From an uncultured Acetatifactor sp. (GTDB lineage Bacteria; Bacillota; Clostridia; Lachnospirales; Lachnospiraceae): a DNA stretch of 44,767 nucleotides. Below the pieces are notes generated by a model. That model saw only the letters and a list, made by a program, of their open reading frames with translations. It searched no databases and was not told the DNA's origin. Position numbers and translations under genes: made by a program. The stretch is taken from assembly GCA_910577185.1 (NCBI GenBank), contig CAJTLR010000025.1, positions 1 to 44,767 of the forward strand, given 5' to 3'. Shown here one piece after another: positions 15,686 to 23,721 of this stretch (positions are counted from its first letter, which is position 1; the number at the start of each line of letters is the position of its first letter).

Positions 15686-18553
15686 ATGGGGAACAGGATT
15701 TTCGACAGGGAGCAGTATGCCAGGACGGCCAGGGCAGTGGCGGCAGAGGGCGTGGTTATGCTGCGCAATGAAGGAGCGGTGCTGCCTTTGGGGGAAAAAG
15801 AAAAAATCGCCTTGTTCGGCAGGGGACAGTTCCATTATTATAAGAGCGGCACTGGTTCCGGCGGCATGGTGAACACCAGTTATGTGACCGGTATCAGGGA
15901 GGCTCTGGAGAACAGCAGTTTTGTGCTGAACCAAAAGCTGAAGGCAGTGTATGAGGAGTGGCTGAAGGACAATCCGTTTGATGCGGGGGCAGGCTGGGCC
16001 GGGGAACCCTGGTTTCAGAAAGAGATGCCGCTGACGGAGGAAGTGGTTGCCGAGGCCGGGAAAGAATCTGACACGGCTGTCATTGTTCTGGCCAGGACAG
16101 CCGGGGAGGATCAGGATAACAAGGCCCAGGAGGGGAGTTTTCTGCTCACCAAAGACGAGGAGGAAATGCTGCGGCTGGTTTGCGGCGCTTTTGTGCGCAC
16201 GGTGGTGCTGCTGAATGTGGGAAATATTATCGACATGAAGTGGGTAAAGCGCTATGAGCCGTCAGCGGTTCTGTATGTGTGGCAGGGCGGCCAGGAGGGC
16301 GGAAACGGTGTGCTGGATGTGCTTTCCGGCAGGGTGTGTCCTTCCGGAAAACTCACGGACACCATCGCCTGGGATATTGAAGACTATCCTTCCACCCGCA
16401 ATTACGGGGATAAGAAGCGGAATTTTTACCAGGAGGACATCTATGTAGGATACCGGTATTTCGAGACTTTTGCCAGGGATAAGGTGCTCTATCCTTTTGG
16501 CTTCGGGCTTTCCTATACCACCTTTGCCCTGGAAGCGGAGATGGCGGGGGAGGCAGTGGCAGAAGGGGCGGAAACGGAAACCATGGCCGCCTTCCGGGTG
16601 AAAGTTACCAATACGGGAGCCGTTCCGGGAAAGGAAGTGGTGCAGGTTTATTGCCAGGCGCCCCAGGGCGCGCTGGGAAAGCCGGCCAGGAGCCTGTGCG
16701 GTTTTGCCAAGACAGAAGTGCTTGCACCGGGTGAATGTGCGGTTCTGGAGATGGAAGTGCCACGGCATACCCTGGCTTCCTATGACGACAGCGGCGCTGC
16801 GGGATATAAGTCCTGCTGGGTGCTGGAAGCGGGAGAGTATCGTTTCTATGTGGGAACGGATGTGAGGAGCGCTTCTTTTGCGGGCAGTATGGCACTGGAG
16901 GAAACCAGGGTGGTGGAACGGCTGGAGGAGGCCTGCGCGCCGGTGACGGCATTTGACAGGATGAAACCCCTGGCCTGCGAAGACGGCAGTTTCCGGATAG
17001 GCTATGAGGCCGTGCCCCTGCGCAGCCAGGATCCCGGAGAGCGGAGAAATGCCCGTCTGCCGGAGTGCGGGGCGGCCGGGGAAGGTGCAGAAGGCGGGAA
17101 GAAGACCATCTGCACCGGGGACCGGGGCTACAAGCTTCATGATGTGGAGTCGGGAAAGGTGACCATGGAGGAGTTCCTGGCGCAGCTTACGGACGAGGAC
17201 TTATGCTGTATGGTCCGGGGAGAGGGGATGTGTTCTCCCAAGGTGACGCCGGGAACGGCAGGCGCTTTCGGCGGCGTCACCGGGAGGCTGGCAGACTATG
17301 GGATTCCGGTGGCCTGCTGTGCGGACGGCCCCAGCGGCATCCGTATGGACTGCGGCAGTATCGCATTTGCCATGCCCAACGGCGCATGTCTTGCCGCCAC
17401 TTTCAACGAAGCTTTGTCGGAAGAGCTTTTTGAGTGGGAAGGACTGGAGCTGCGTGTCAATCAGGTGGACACCCTGCTGGGACCGGGCATCAATCTGCAC
17501 AGGAATCCCCTGAACGGCCGGAACTTCGAGTATTTCAGCGAGGATCCCCTTGTGACCGGGAAAATGGCGGCGGCACAGCTTCGGGCCATGGGGCGTTACC
17601 AGGTCACGGGCACCGTGAAGCATTTTGCCTGCAACAGCCAGGAATTCTGCCGCAATGCCGTGGATGCGGCCGTGTCGGAACGGGCATTGCGGGAACTGTA
17701 TCTGAAATGTTTTGAAATTGCGGTGAAGGAGGGCGGGGCCTACTCCATTATGACCTCTTACAATCCTGTAAACGGATTCTGGTCCGCGGGCAATTACGAT
17801 ATGCTGACCACCATTCTGCGGGGACAGTGGAAGTATGATGGCATTGTGATGACAGACTGGTGGGCCAGGGCCAATGACGAGGGAAGTACCGGCAAAGTGG
17901 AAAATGTGGCAGCCATGGTGCGGGCCCAGAATGACCTGTTCATGGTGACGGCAGATGCCGCCGCAAACTCCCAGAATGACAATTCCATGGAGAGCCTGGA
18001 GAAGGAAACCGTCACCAGGGCCGAGTATCTGCGCAGCGCGGCGAACATTTGCCGGTATCTGCTGCGGACGCCTGCCTATCAGCGGCTGGAGGGCAGGGAA
18101 AGCGAGCTGGACAGACAGCTGGCTGCCGTTGCCGCCCAGGAGCAGGAATCCTTCGGGGAACTGGAGCGGATTTCGGTGGGGGATACAGGGTGCTGTCTTC
18201 CGGTAGGGCGGATTCCCACGGAAAAGGGAAGCTGCATCACCTTTGAACTGAATGTGAAGGAGCGTGGTTTCTATCAGCTTTCCCTGACCTGCAGAGTGAC
18301 AGGGCAGGGGAGCCTGGCCCAGGTACCCCTCACATTGTCCCAGGACAAGCAGATTCTGAAGACCATTTCCCTTACGGGAGAGGACAGGGAGTGGAGATGT
18401 GAGGAAATCAGGCTGAATCCTTCTTTCCACAACACCACATTCCTGAAGTTTTTCTTCGGCCAGGGAGGCATGGAAATCAGGGAGGCCCGCCTGGTGCTGG
18501 CGGAATCCCTGGAAGAGAAGTTCCGGGCTATGAAGGCTTCCGCGGAGGCATAG
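15686..18553 (+). CDS. Glycoside hydrolase family 3, reversed domain order, with extra C-terminal beta-sandwich
   Basis: A 955-aa GH3 enzyme, paralogous in layout to the one at 10470. The sandwich domain is first (acid/base candidate Glu141 in TAGEDQDN), then a fibronectin-III-like domain (near 280-400), then the barrel (about 490-790, with LLGPGINLHRNPLNGRNFEY, KHFACNSQE and nucleophile Asp724 in IVMTDWW). It continues about 110 residues beyond the barrel into a beta-rich segment that looks like a carbohydrate-binding-module sandwich. ATG 15686 is chosen because AAAGGAG at 15673-15679 is well placed. An in-frame ATG at 15614 overlaps the GH31 stop but lacks a site. It ends the operon before a terminator. 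It probably splits a beta-linked sugar from the same imported oligosaccharide. Confidence 0.9.
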   Translation: MGNRIFDREQYARTARAVAAEGVVMLRNEGAVLPLGEKEKIALFGRGQFHYYKSGTGSGGMVNTSYVTGIREALENSSFVLNQKLKAVYEEWLKDNPFDAGAGWAGEPWFQKEMPLTEEVVAEAGKESDTAVIVLARTAGEDQDNKAQEGSFLLTKDEEEMLRLVCGAFVRTVVLLNVGNIIDMKWVKRYEPSAVLYVWQGGQEGGNGVLDVLSGRVCPSGKLTDTIAWDIEDYPSTRNYGDKKRNFYQEDIYVGYRYFETFARDKVLYPFGFGLSYTTFALEAEMAGEAVAEGAETETMAAFRVKVTNTGAVPGKEVVQVYCQAPQGALGKPARSLCGFAKTEVLAPGECAVLEMEVPRHTLASYDDSGAAGYKSCWVLEAGEYRFYVGTDVRSASFAGSMALEETRVVERLEEACAPVTAFDRMKPLACEDGSFRIGYEAVPLRSQDPGERRNARLPECGAAGEGAEGGKKTICTGDRGYKLHDVESGKVTMEEFLAQLTDEDLCCMVRGEGMCSPKVTPGTAGAFGGVTGRLADYGIPVACCADGPSGIRMDCGSIAFAMPNGACLAATFNEALSEELFEWEGLELRVNQVDTLLGPGINLHRNPLNGRNFEYFSEDPLVTGKMAAAQLRAMGRYQVTGTVKHFACNSQEFCRNAVDAAVSERALRELYLKCFEIAVKEGGAYSIMTSYNPVNGFWSAGNYDMLTTILRGQWKYDGIVMTDWWARANDEGSTGKVENVAAMVRAQNDLFMVTADAAANSQNDNSMESLEKETVTRAEYLRSAANICRYLLRTPAYQRLEGRESELDRQLAAVAAQEQESFGELERISVGDTGCCLPVGRIPTEKGSCITFELNVKERGFYQLSLTCRVTGQGSLAQVPLTLSQDKQILKTISLTGEDREWRCEEIRLNPSFHNTTFLKFFFGQGGMEIREARLVLAESLEEKFRAMKASAEA

Positions 18554-18572
18554 GAAATATGTTCTGAAAAAT

Positions 18573-18610
18573 AAACGCTCGTGCGGCGGTGAGGCTGCAC
18601 GGGCGTTTTA
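18573..18610 (+). terminator. Terminator between GH3 operon and AraC gene, probably bidirectional
   Basis: A 10-bp stem (ACGCTCGTGC at 18575-18584 with GCACGGGCGT at 18597-18606, one G-T pair) and a 12-base loop run into TTTT on the plus strand. On the minus strand the same stem is followed by TTTATTTTT, so it can also end the convergent AraC transcript. Confidence 0.88.
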
Positions 18611-18638
18611 CTATGGGCAGGGGCGCATATGGAATTTT

Positions 18639-19673
18639 CTATTTTTCATGATAAAGTTCCCTGTACTGGGAAGGGGTCATCTGATGAATCTTTTTGAAAG
18701 CCCGCATAAAATTTTCCGGATTTTCATATCCCAGCATCTTGCTGATCTGGTTTATGGTCAGACTGGAATTTTTCAGGAACAGATCTGCCTTCTGAAAGCG
18801 GATCTGGTGCAGCAGCTGGGAAAAAGTACAGCCAAAGAGTTTTTTGATGTATCTGGAGCAGTAGGGAACCGTATAGTGCAGGTGTCTGGCCAGTTCTTCC
18901 AAAGTGATGGTGGAATAGTTTTCCTGGAGAAAGGTCAGGATTTCATGGTCCATATTTTTTATCATGGCCGATTCCACGGCGGCCTGCCAGTTCCTGGATA
19001 ACTTTACCAGCAGGGTCATCAGCATCCCCGTGATAATGCGGTCCGTATAGACATCGGCGGTAAACATTTCCTGAAACATATCGAAGACCAAAACGCGAAT
19101 CTCATTGTTCTGCCCGGTGCGGAAGAGAAGATACTGTTCGCTGTTTTCATTGTAGATGCTGTCCAGGAGAAAGTGGCTCAGCAGATCCTGGCACTTCAGC
19201 AGCCCGGTACAGATATCCGTGAAAGCCGACGGACGCACCAGTATTTTGACGGCAAGCCCTTCCGGGCAGCAGTTCTGCTGATGTCTGGCGGCAGGGGGAA
19301 GGATGCAGAAATCCCCTTCGGAAAAGGTTTCCGGATTCTGGTTGATCAGGTGGACACTGCTGCCGGACAAGGTATAGATCAGTTCAAAATAGGTATGGGA
19401 ATGCTCCGGGATTTCCATCCGGGGCTGTTTTAACAGAATGATATTATGCTCCATTCCCGGGACTGTGCCGTATGTATCCCGCATGACGGTCAGGGCATGG
19501 TTCCAGGTGAGCAGCGGCACATGGCGGGAGTCGTAATCTACGGGCAGTTTGGTGAGAAGGGTAAAAAGATCCGTGGAGTTGCCCGGGGGGGCATTATGCC
19601 TGAGGTGTGTATGCAGATATTTTTCCCTGGGGGATTCCATGCGGAGATATTCATAAACATACTCGTGGTCCAT
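18639..19673 (-). CDS. AraC-family transcriptional regulator with cupin-like sensor domain
   Basis: A 344-aa regulator. Around residues 85-160 is a sugar-sensing cupin segment: IPEHSHTYFELIYTLSG, then GDFCILPPAARHQ. The last 100 residues carry two helix-turn-helix units (LEELARHLHYTVPYCSRYIK, then ISKMLGYENPENFMRAFKK), ending with the family motif TPSQYRELY. The start is ATG at 19671-19673, with AGAGGA about 10 bases upstream on the minus strand. It is divergent from importer 2, and AraC regulators in this position usually activate the neighbouring uptake genes. Two direct repeats 31 bases apart lie in the shared intergenic region. An extended -10 promoter for this gene is seen at 19709-19714. 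Confidence 0.92.
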   Translation of the reverse strand: MDHEYVYEYLRMESPREKYLHTHLRHNAPPGNSTDLFTLLTKLPVDYDSRHVPLLTWNHALTVMRDTYGTVPGMEHNIILLKQPRMEIPEHSHTYFELIYTLSGSSVHLINQNPETFSEGDFCILPPAARHQQNCCPEGLAVKILVRPSAFTDICTGLLKCQDLLSHFLLDSIYNENSEQYLLFRTGQNNEIRVLVFDMFQEMFTADVYTDRIITGMLMTLLVKLSRNWQAAVESAMIKNMDHEILTFLQENYSTITLEELARHLHYTVPYCSRYIKKLFGCTFSQLLHQIRFQKADLFLKNSSLTINQISKMLGYENPENFMRAFKKIHQMTPSQYRELYHEK

Positions 19674-19708
19674 TGGGTGCCATTCCTCTTTCGATTTAGT
19701 ATTTTACT

Positions 19709-19717
19709 ATTATATCA
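19709..19717 (-). promoter_or_regulatory. Extended -10 promoter of the AraC gene
   Basis: On the minus strand the sequence TTGATATAAT contains a TG-N-TATAAT extended -10, with TATAAT at 19709-19714. There is no good -35. The predicted start is near 19702, giving a leader of about 30 bases. Confidence 0.6.
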
Positions 19718-19752
19718 AACAGCGGTAATAAAGAGAAAGATGGAAAATACAC

Positions 19753-19796
19753 AATGTCAGCCAAAGCATATTTTAGGTTAAAAAATGACAGCCAAA
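19753..19796 (+). promoter_or_regulatory. Candidate AraC operator: two direct repeats, three helical turns apart
   Basis: AATGTCAGCCAAA (19753-19765) and AATGACAGCCAAA (19784-19796) match at 12 of 13 positions. They are in the same orientation, start to start 31 bases apart, so they lie on the same DNA face. They are centred about 90 and 59 bases upstream of the predicted importer 2 start, a typical activator position. That the adjacent AraC protein is the binder is inferred. Confidence 0.6.
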
Positions 19797-19816
19797 ATAG
19801 TTAAGTAAAACAACTG

Positions 19817-19842
19817 TAAAACGTTTGAGTTGCTGATATAAT
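19817..19842 (+). promoter_or_regulatory. Importer 2 promoter with overlapping LacI-like palindrome
   Basis: An extended -10, TGATATAAT, has TATAAT at 19837-19842. There is no good -35 (CTGTAA at 19814-19819), which fits dependence on an activator. The perfect 8-bp palindrome AAACGTTT (19819-19826) lies across the -35/spacer region and extends to TAAAACGTT, shared with the site at 5791-5799. A LacI-type repressor could block this promoter. Confidence 0.55.
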
Positions 19843-19891
19843 GACTTATACGCACGAAAAAAGTGCAAAAAGAAAATGAGGAGGTAATGGT

Positions 19892-20830
19892 ATGGCTGGC
19901 AAAGGCCCAAAAGAAACCAAGAAAAAGCAGCAGATCAGTCCGGGTCTGTTGTGGAAGCAGAGATATCTGCTGATGATGTCTCTTCCGTTTGTGATCTGGC
20001 TTATTATTTTCAAGTATATCCCGCTGTGGGGATGGACCATGGCATTTCAGGAGGTGAAGCCGGCTACCTTCGCCCTGCCTATCTGGGAGCGGCCGTTTGC
20101 GGGCTTTCAGAACTTTATCAAAGCATTCGAGGACAGATTATTCCAACAGACCATGATCAATACATTGGGAATCAGCATTCTCCAGATTGCCATCGGCACT
20201 TTGGTGGCCATCGCGTTTGCGGTGCTGCTGAATGAACTAGTATTCTTGCGATTCAAGAAAATTACCCAGACCATTTCCTATCTGCCCCACTTTGTGTCAT
20301 GGGTTATCATAGCAAGTATTGCAAAAAACATTTTTAACGATGGCGGAGTCGTGGACTCCCTGGTAGGGACGAACCTGCATCTGATGAGTACCAACTCTCC
20401 CCTGATCTGGCTGGTTATTGTGGTCATAGAGTGCTGGAAAGAGATGGGATGGAGCGCCATCATATACTTATCTTCCATGGCAGGCATTGACCCGGGACTG
20501 TATGAGGCGGCCCAGATAGACGGGGCGAACCGTTTCCAGAAAGTCTGGCATATCACACTGCCGGGTATCCGGCCCACCATCATTGTCCTCCTGATCATGA
20601 GTATCGGCGGTGCGCTGAACGTAGGCATGGAGCGGCAGATGCTTCTGAGCAATGCGCTGGTGCAGGATCACACCATGGTACTTTCCTGGTTCTCTTATAT
20701 GAGAGGTATTAAGAGCAGCGATTACGGACTTGGTACGGCCCTGGGTGTGTTCCAGTCGGCGGTGGGCGTGACGCTTCTTCTGATCGCCAATAAAATTGCC
20801 AGCCTGGTGGGCGAAGACAAGTTGATATAA
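19892..20830 (+). CDS. Carbohydrate ABC transporter permease, LplB type (importer 2)
   Basis: The first permease of the second importer, 312 aa, with a basic N-terminal tail and about six membrane segments. Its EAA loop has the core EAAQIDGANRFQKVWHITLP near residues 205-225, followed by the IRPT element. AGGAGG at 19879-19884 is seven bases before ATG 19892. It lies 14 bases upstream of the second permease. It is a paralogue of 459-1418, but the two are diverged, so the two importers probably take different sugars or different sizes of the same glycan. It is controlled by the promoter at 19837-19842 and probably by the divergent AraC regulator. Confidence 0.93.
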   Translation: MAGKGPKETKKKQQISPGLLWKQRYLLMMSLPFVIWLIIFKYIPLWGWTMAFQEVKPATFALPIWERPFAGFQNFIKAFEDRLFQQTMINTLGISILQIAIGTLVAIAFAVLLNELVFLRFKKITQTISYLPHFVSWVIIASIAKNIFNDGGVVDSLVGTNLHLMSTNSPLIWLVIVVIECWKEMGWSAIIYLSSMAGIDPGLYEAAQIDGANRFQKVWHITLPGIRPTIIVLLIMSIGGALNVGMERQMLLSNALVQDHTMVLSWFSYMRGIKSSDYGLGTALGVFQSAVGVTLLLIANKIASLVGEDKLI

Positions 20831-20844
20831 AGCGAGGTGGAGAG

Positions 20845-21711
20845 ATGAAAAACTTACATAAAACCTGGTTTGACTATTTTCTGGTGGCGATGTTTGTCAT
20901 CATCCTGGTGATTACGCTGTATCCGTTTCTGAATGTGCTGGCAATTTCACTGAACGATGCCACGGACACTTTAAAGAACATTAACTTTATCTTTCCGCGG
21001 AAATTTACCCTGGCAAACTATAAATATGTGTTTGAGGAGGGCGGAATCCTGCAGCCCTTGTTCCTGTCCATAGCAAAGACTGTCACCGGTACGGTGGTGG
21101 GTGTGATCTGTACCTCCATGCTGGCCTACACTTTGAGCCGCAGGGATTTTGTGTTCCACAAATTCTTTACCCTGCTGTTTGTGGTCACCATGTATGTGGG
21201 CGGCGGCATGATTCCCGAGTACCTGCTGATTGTCCGCACCCTGCACCTGGGCAACAACTTCCTGGTGTACATTATCCCGGGTCTGATCTGGGTCTATAAT
21301 ATGATTCTGGTCCGTTCCTTTATAGACGGTCTGCCGTCTGCCCTGCAGGAGGCGGCACAGCTGGACGGCGCCAACGACTTCCAGATCTGGTACAGGGTGG
21401 TGATGCCGCTGTGTACGCCGGTTCTGGCTACCATTGCCTTGTATTATGCGGTGGGACAGTGGAACTCCTTTATGGACACCTATCTGTATGCAAAAAAGCT
21501 TCCCACGCTGCAGTATAAACTGTATGAAATCATGTCCCAGGCTACCATGCAGCTGGATACCCATACTACCACCAATGCCACCCAGGCCGTGACGCCCATG
21601 GCCATCCGCATGGCGGTGACGGTGGTTGCAACGGTTCCCATAATCGTGGTGTATCCCTTTGTCCAGAAGTATTTTGTGGGAGGCATGACAGTGGGCTCCG
21701 TGAAGGACTGA
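20845..21711 (+). CDS. Carbohydrate ABC transporter permease, YtcP/LplC type (importer 2)
   Basis: The second permease, 288 aa, with about six membrane segments beginning near residue 12. The EAA loop has the core EAAQLDGANDFQIWYRVVMP at about residues 170-190. The C-terminus, PFVQKYFVGGMTVGSVKD, matches the YtcP/LplC subfamily and the paralogue at 1452-2342. ATG 20845 follows GAGGTGGAGAG. It forms the transmembrane pore with the upstream LplB-type subunit and, like importer 1, has no ATPase partner in the window. Confidence 0.93.
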   Translation: MKNLHKTWFDYFLVAMFVIILVITLYPFLNVLAISLNDATDTLKNINFIFPRKFTLANYKYVFEEGGILQPLFLSIAKTVTGTVVGVICTSMLAYTLSRRDFVFHKFFTLLFVVTMYVGGGMIPEYLLIVRTLHLGNNFLVYIIPGLIWVYNMILVRSFIDGLPSALQEAAQLDGANDFQIWYRVVMPLCTPVLATIALYYAVGQWNSFMDTYLYAKKLPTLQYKLYEIMSQATMQLDTHTTTNATQAVTPMAIRMAVTVVATVPIIVVYPFVQKYFVGGMTVGSVKD

Positions 21712-21776
21712 TTCCAAAGTTCCGGGAAGCAGAACGGATTTTATAATCACATTTCAATAAAGGAGGATTTAAAAGT

Positions 21777-23522
21777 ATGAAGATGAAAAAGATTCTGGCT
21801 CTGCTGATGGCGGGCGCAATGCTGACGGGCATGCTCACCGGCTGCGGTGATGCGGAGGAGACGTCAGGGAATGGCAATTCCCAGGCAGACAGCGAGGCCG
21901 GCCAGGAGGACAGCGCCGGCGGGGATGAAAGTGATGCAGGCGGAGAACAGGCAGACGGTGGAGAAAAAGACCTGACACCCATCACGTTTGAGTACTACAA
22001 TGCTGACGGCAAGAACGGCAACTGGAGTGAGACAGCGGTAGGCGCCGCCCTCACGGAGGCTACCGGCGTGACCCTGGAGATCACTTATCCGGTATCCAGC
22101 ACCGGAGACGCCAGCGAGGACGTGGCCCTGATGATCGCCAATGACGAATATCCGGATATGATTTATTCCAAGGCGGCCGTGACGAACCTGTATGAGGCAG
22201 GGGCACTGATTGATATGACAGACCTGATTGAACAGTATGGTCCCAACATCAAGAAAATGTACGGTGATGAGTTTGATAAGCTTAAATGGGGCTCAGGGGA
22301 CGAAGGCATTTACCAGCTGTCCTACGCAGGTGTCAGGGGTCAGATATTCAGCACCGGCGGAACCTGCCAGATTCAGTATGCGGTGTTAAAAGAAAATGAT
22401 TACAAGTATCCGAAGACCCTGGAAGAATATGAGGCCATGATCAAGAGTTATCTGGAAGCACATCCGAAAACGGACGATGGCCTGGATACCATAGGTATCT
22501 CCATGAGCGCTTCCGACTGGCACTGGATGATCACGCTGGGAAACCCCGCAGGATTCATTGCGGATGCGGCGCCGGACAACGGACAGTGGCTGATCGATGA
22601 GAATTACAATTGTACTTACAAGCACACCAGCAATGACGAAAAGGAATATTTCAGATGGCTGAGCCGCATGTATGATGAGGGCATTCTGGATCCCAACTTT
22701 GCTACCCAGACAGATGACGATTATATTGCAAAGCTGGCCAGCGGCCGCGTGGTTGCCATCACGGATGCCAACTGGCATTACGGCCAGGCAGAGGCAACAC
22801 TGAGGGCAGAGGGCAAGCTTGACAAGACCTATTGTGCACTTCCCGTAGTTATGGACGCCGGCAAGAAAGCTCCCACATTGATGTATCAGGGTCTGCAGGT
22901 AGGATACGGACTTGCCATCACCAAGAGCTGCGAGGACCCGGTACGTGCAATCCAGTTCCTGGATTATCTGTGTTCCGATGAGGGAGCGGTGCTCTACAGA
23001 TGGGGTATTGAGGGCGAGCATTATTTCCTGGATGACAATGGAAAGCGTTACCGCACACCGGAAGAGATTGCCAAGGCCCAGAGCGATCCCGACTATGGCA
23101 AGAATACCGGAATCGGAAACTATGTGGGATTCCCTATTTACGGTGACGGTGTCCTGGACGACAATGGCGATTATATGACGCCCACCAGCAAACAGTCGGT
23201 TATCGCGGAGTACAATGAGGAACAGAAGGCCGCCTGTGAAGCATGGGGCGTGGAGATGCTGACTGATATCTTCCCTCAGCCCGGCGAGTTTGAGACGCCG
23301 CCGTATTCCCCGCTGTGGGCTTATGCGATTCCCCAGGAACTGAGCAACAATGTGAGCATCCTGGATGAGATCGCGTTCCCCAGCCTGGTAAAATGTGTCA
23401 CGGAGCCGGAGTCTTCCTTTGACGCAAACTGGGATGCCATGATAGCCGAACTGGAGGCTAACGGTCTGCAGGAGACCAATCAGATGATGACGGATTTCCT
23501 GGCTACCAAAGTATCACAATAA
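21777..23522 (+). CDS. Extracellular sugar-binding lipoprotein (LipO-like, importer 2)
   Basis: The substrate-binding lipoprotein of importer 2, 581 aa. Its signal peptide ends in the lipobox LTGC with Cys23, followed by a Ser/Glu/Gly-rich linker to about residue 62. The mature domain is a large LipO-type family 1 binding protein, with the segment ALPVVMDAGKKAP around residue 360 and LYRWGIEGEHYF around 407. A nearly identical motif (MYQWGIEGESYT) occurs in importer 1 and is typical of this branch. AAAGGAGG lies about 10 bases before ATG 21777. The gene ends the operon and is followed by a terminator. Confidence 0.92.
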   Translation: MKMKKILALLMAGAMLTGMLTGCGDAEETSGNGNSQADSEAGQEDSAGGDESDAGGEQADGGEKDLTPITFEYYNADGKNGNWSETAVGAALTEATGVTLEITYPVSSTGDASEDVALMIANDEYPDMIYSKAAVTNLYEAGALIDMTDLIEQYGPNIKKMYGDEFDKLKWGSGDEGIYQLSYAGVRGQIFSTGGTCQIQYAVLKENDYKYPKTLEEYEAMIKSYLEAHPKTDDGLDTIGISMSASDWHWMITLGNPAGFIADAAPDNGQWLIDENYNCTYKHTSNDEKEYFRWLSRMYDEGILDPNFATQTDDDYIAKLASGRVVAITDANWHYGQAEATLRAEGKLDKTYCALPVVMDAGKKAPTLMYQGLQVGYGLAITKSCEDPVRAIQFLDYLCSDEGAVLYRWGIEGEHYFLDDNGKRYRTPEEIAKAQSDPDYGKNTGIGNYVGFPIYGDGVLDDNGDYMTPTSKQSVIAEYNEEQKAACEAWGVEMLTDIFPQPGEFETPPYSPLWAYAIPQELSNNVSILDEIAFPSLVKCVTEPESSFDANWDAMIAELEANGLQETNQMMTDFLATKVSQ

Positions 23523-23540
23523 GACAGAGTAAGGTGTAAA

Positions 23541-23574
23541 GGGGCTGATATGGGACTGATATCAGTCCCTTTTT
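23541..23574 (+). terminator. Rho-independent terminator of importer 2 operon
   Basis: An 11-bp stem (23541-23551 with 23559-23569, one G-T pair) and a seven-base loop are followed by TTTTT at 23570-23574. It lies 18 bases after the binding-protein stop. Confidence 0.9.
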
Positions 23575-23631
23575 GCGGCTGTCCGGATCCGCATAGAGAT
23601 GACGGGGACGTGGGACTGCGAGAATCAGCCA

Positions 23632-23660
23632 TTGCAGTCCCGGGCCGGATATGGTATGAT
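23632..23660 (+). promoter_or_regulatory. Promoter of the alpha/beta hydrolase gene
   Basis: TTGCAG (23632-23637) and TATGAT (23655-23660) are separated by 17 bases. The predicted start near 23667 rules out translation from the earlier in-frame ATG at 23599 and supports ATG 23722 as the start. Confidence 0.6.
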
Positions 23661-23721
23661 TTTCATGGAAAATAAGTTTCATGGGTATGGGTGTACAAAG
23701 TGTGAAATAAGGAGAGCAGGC

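Noticed and set aside
23599..23721. Longer hydrolase starting at ATG 23599
   Set aside because: The predicted promoter (-10 at 23655-23660) lies downstream of that ATG, and AAGGAG fits ATG 23722.
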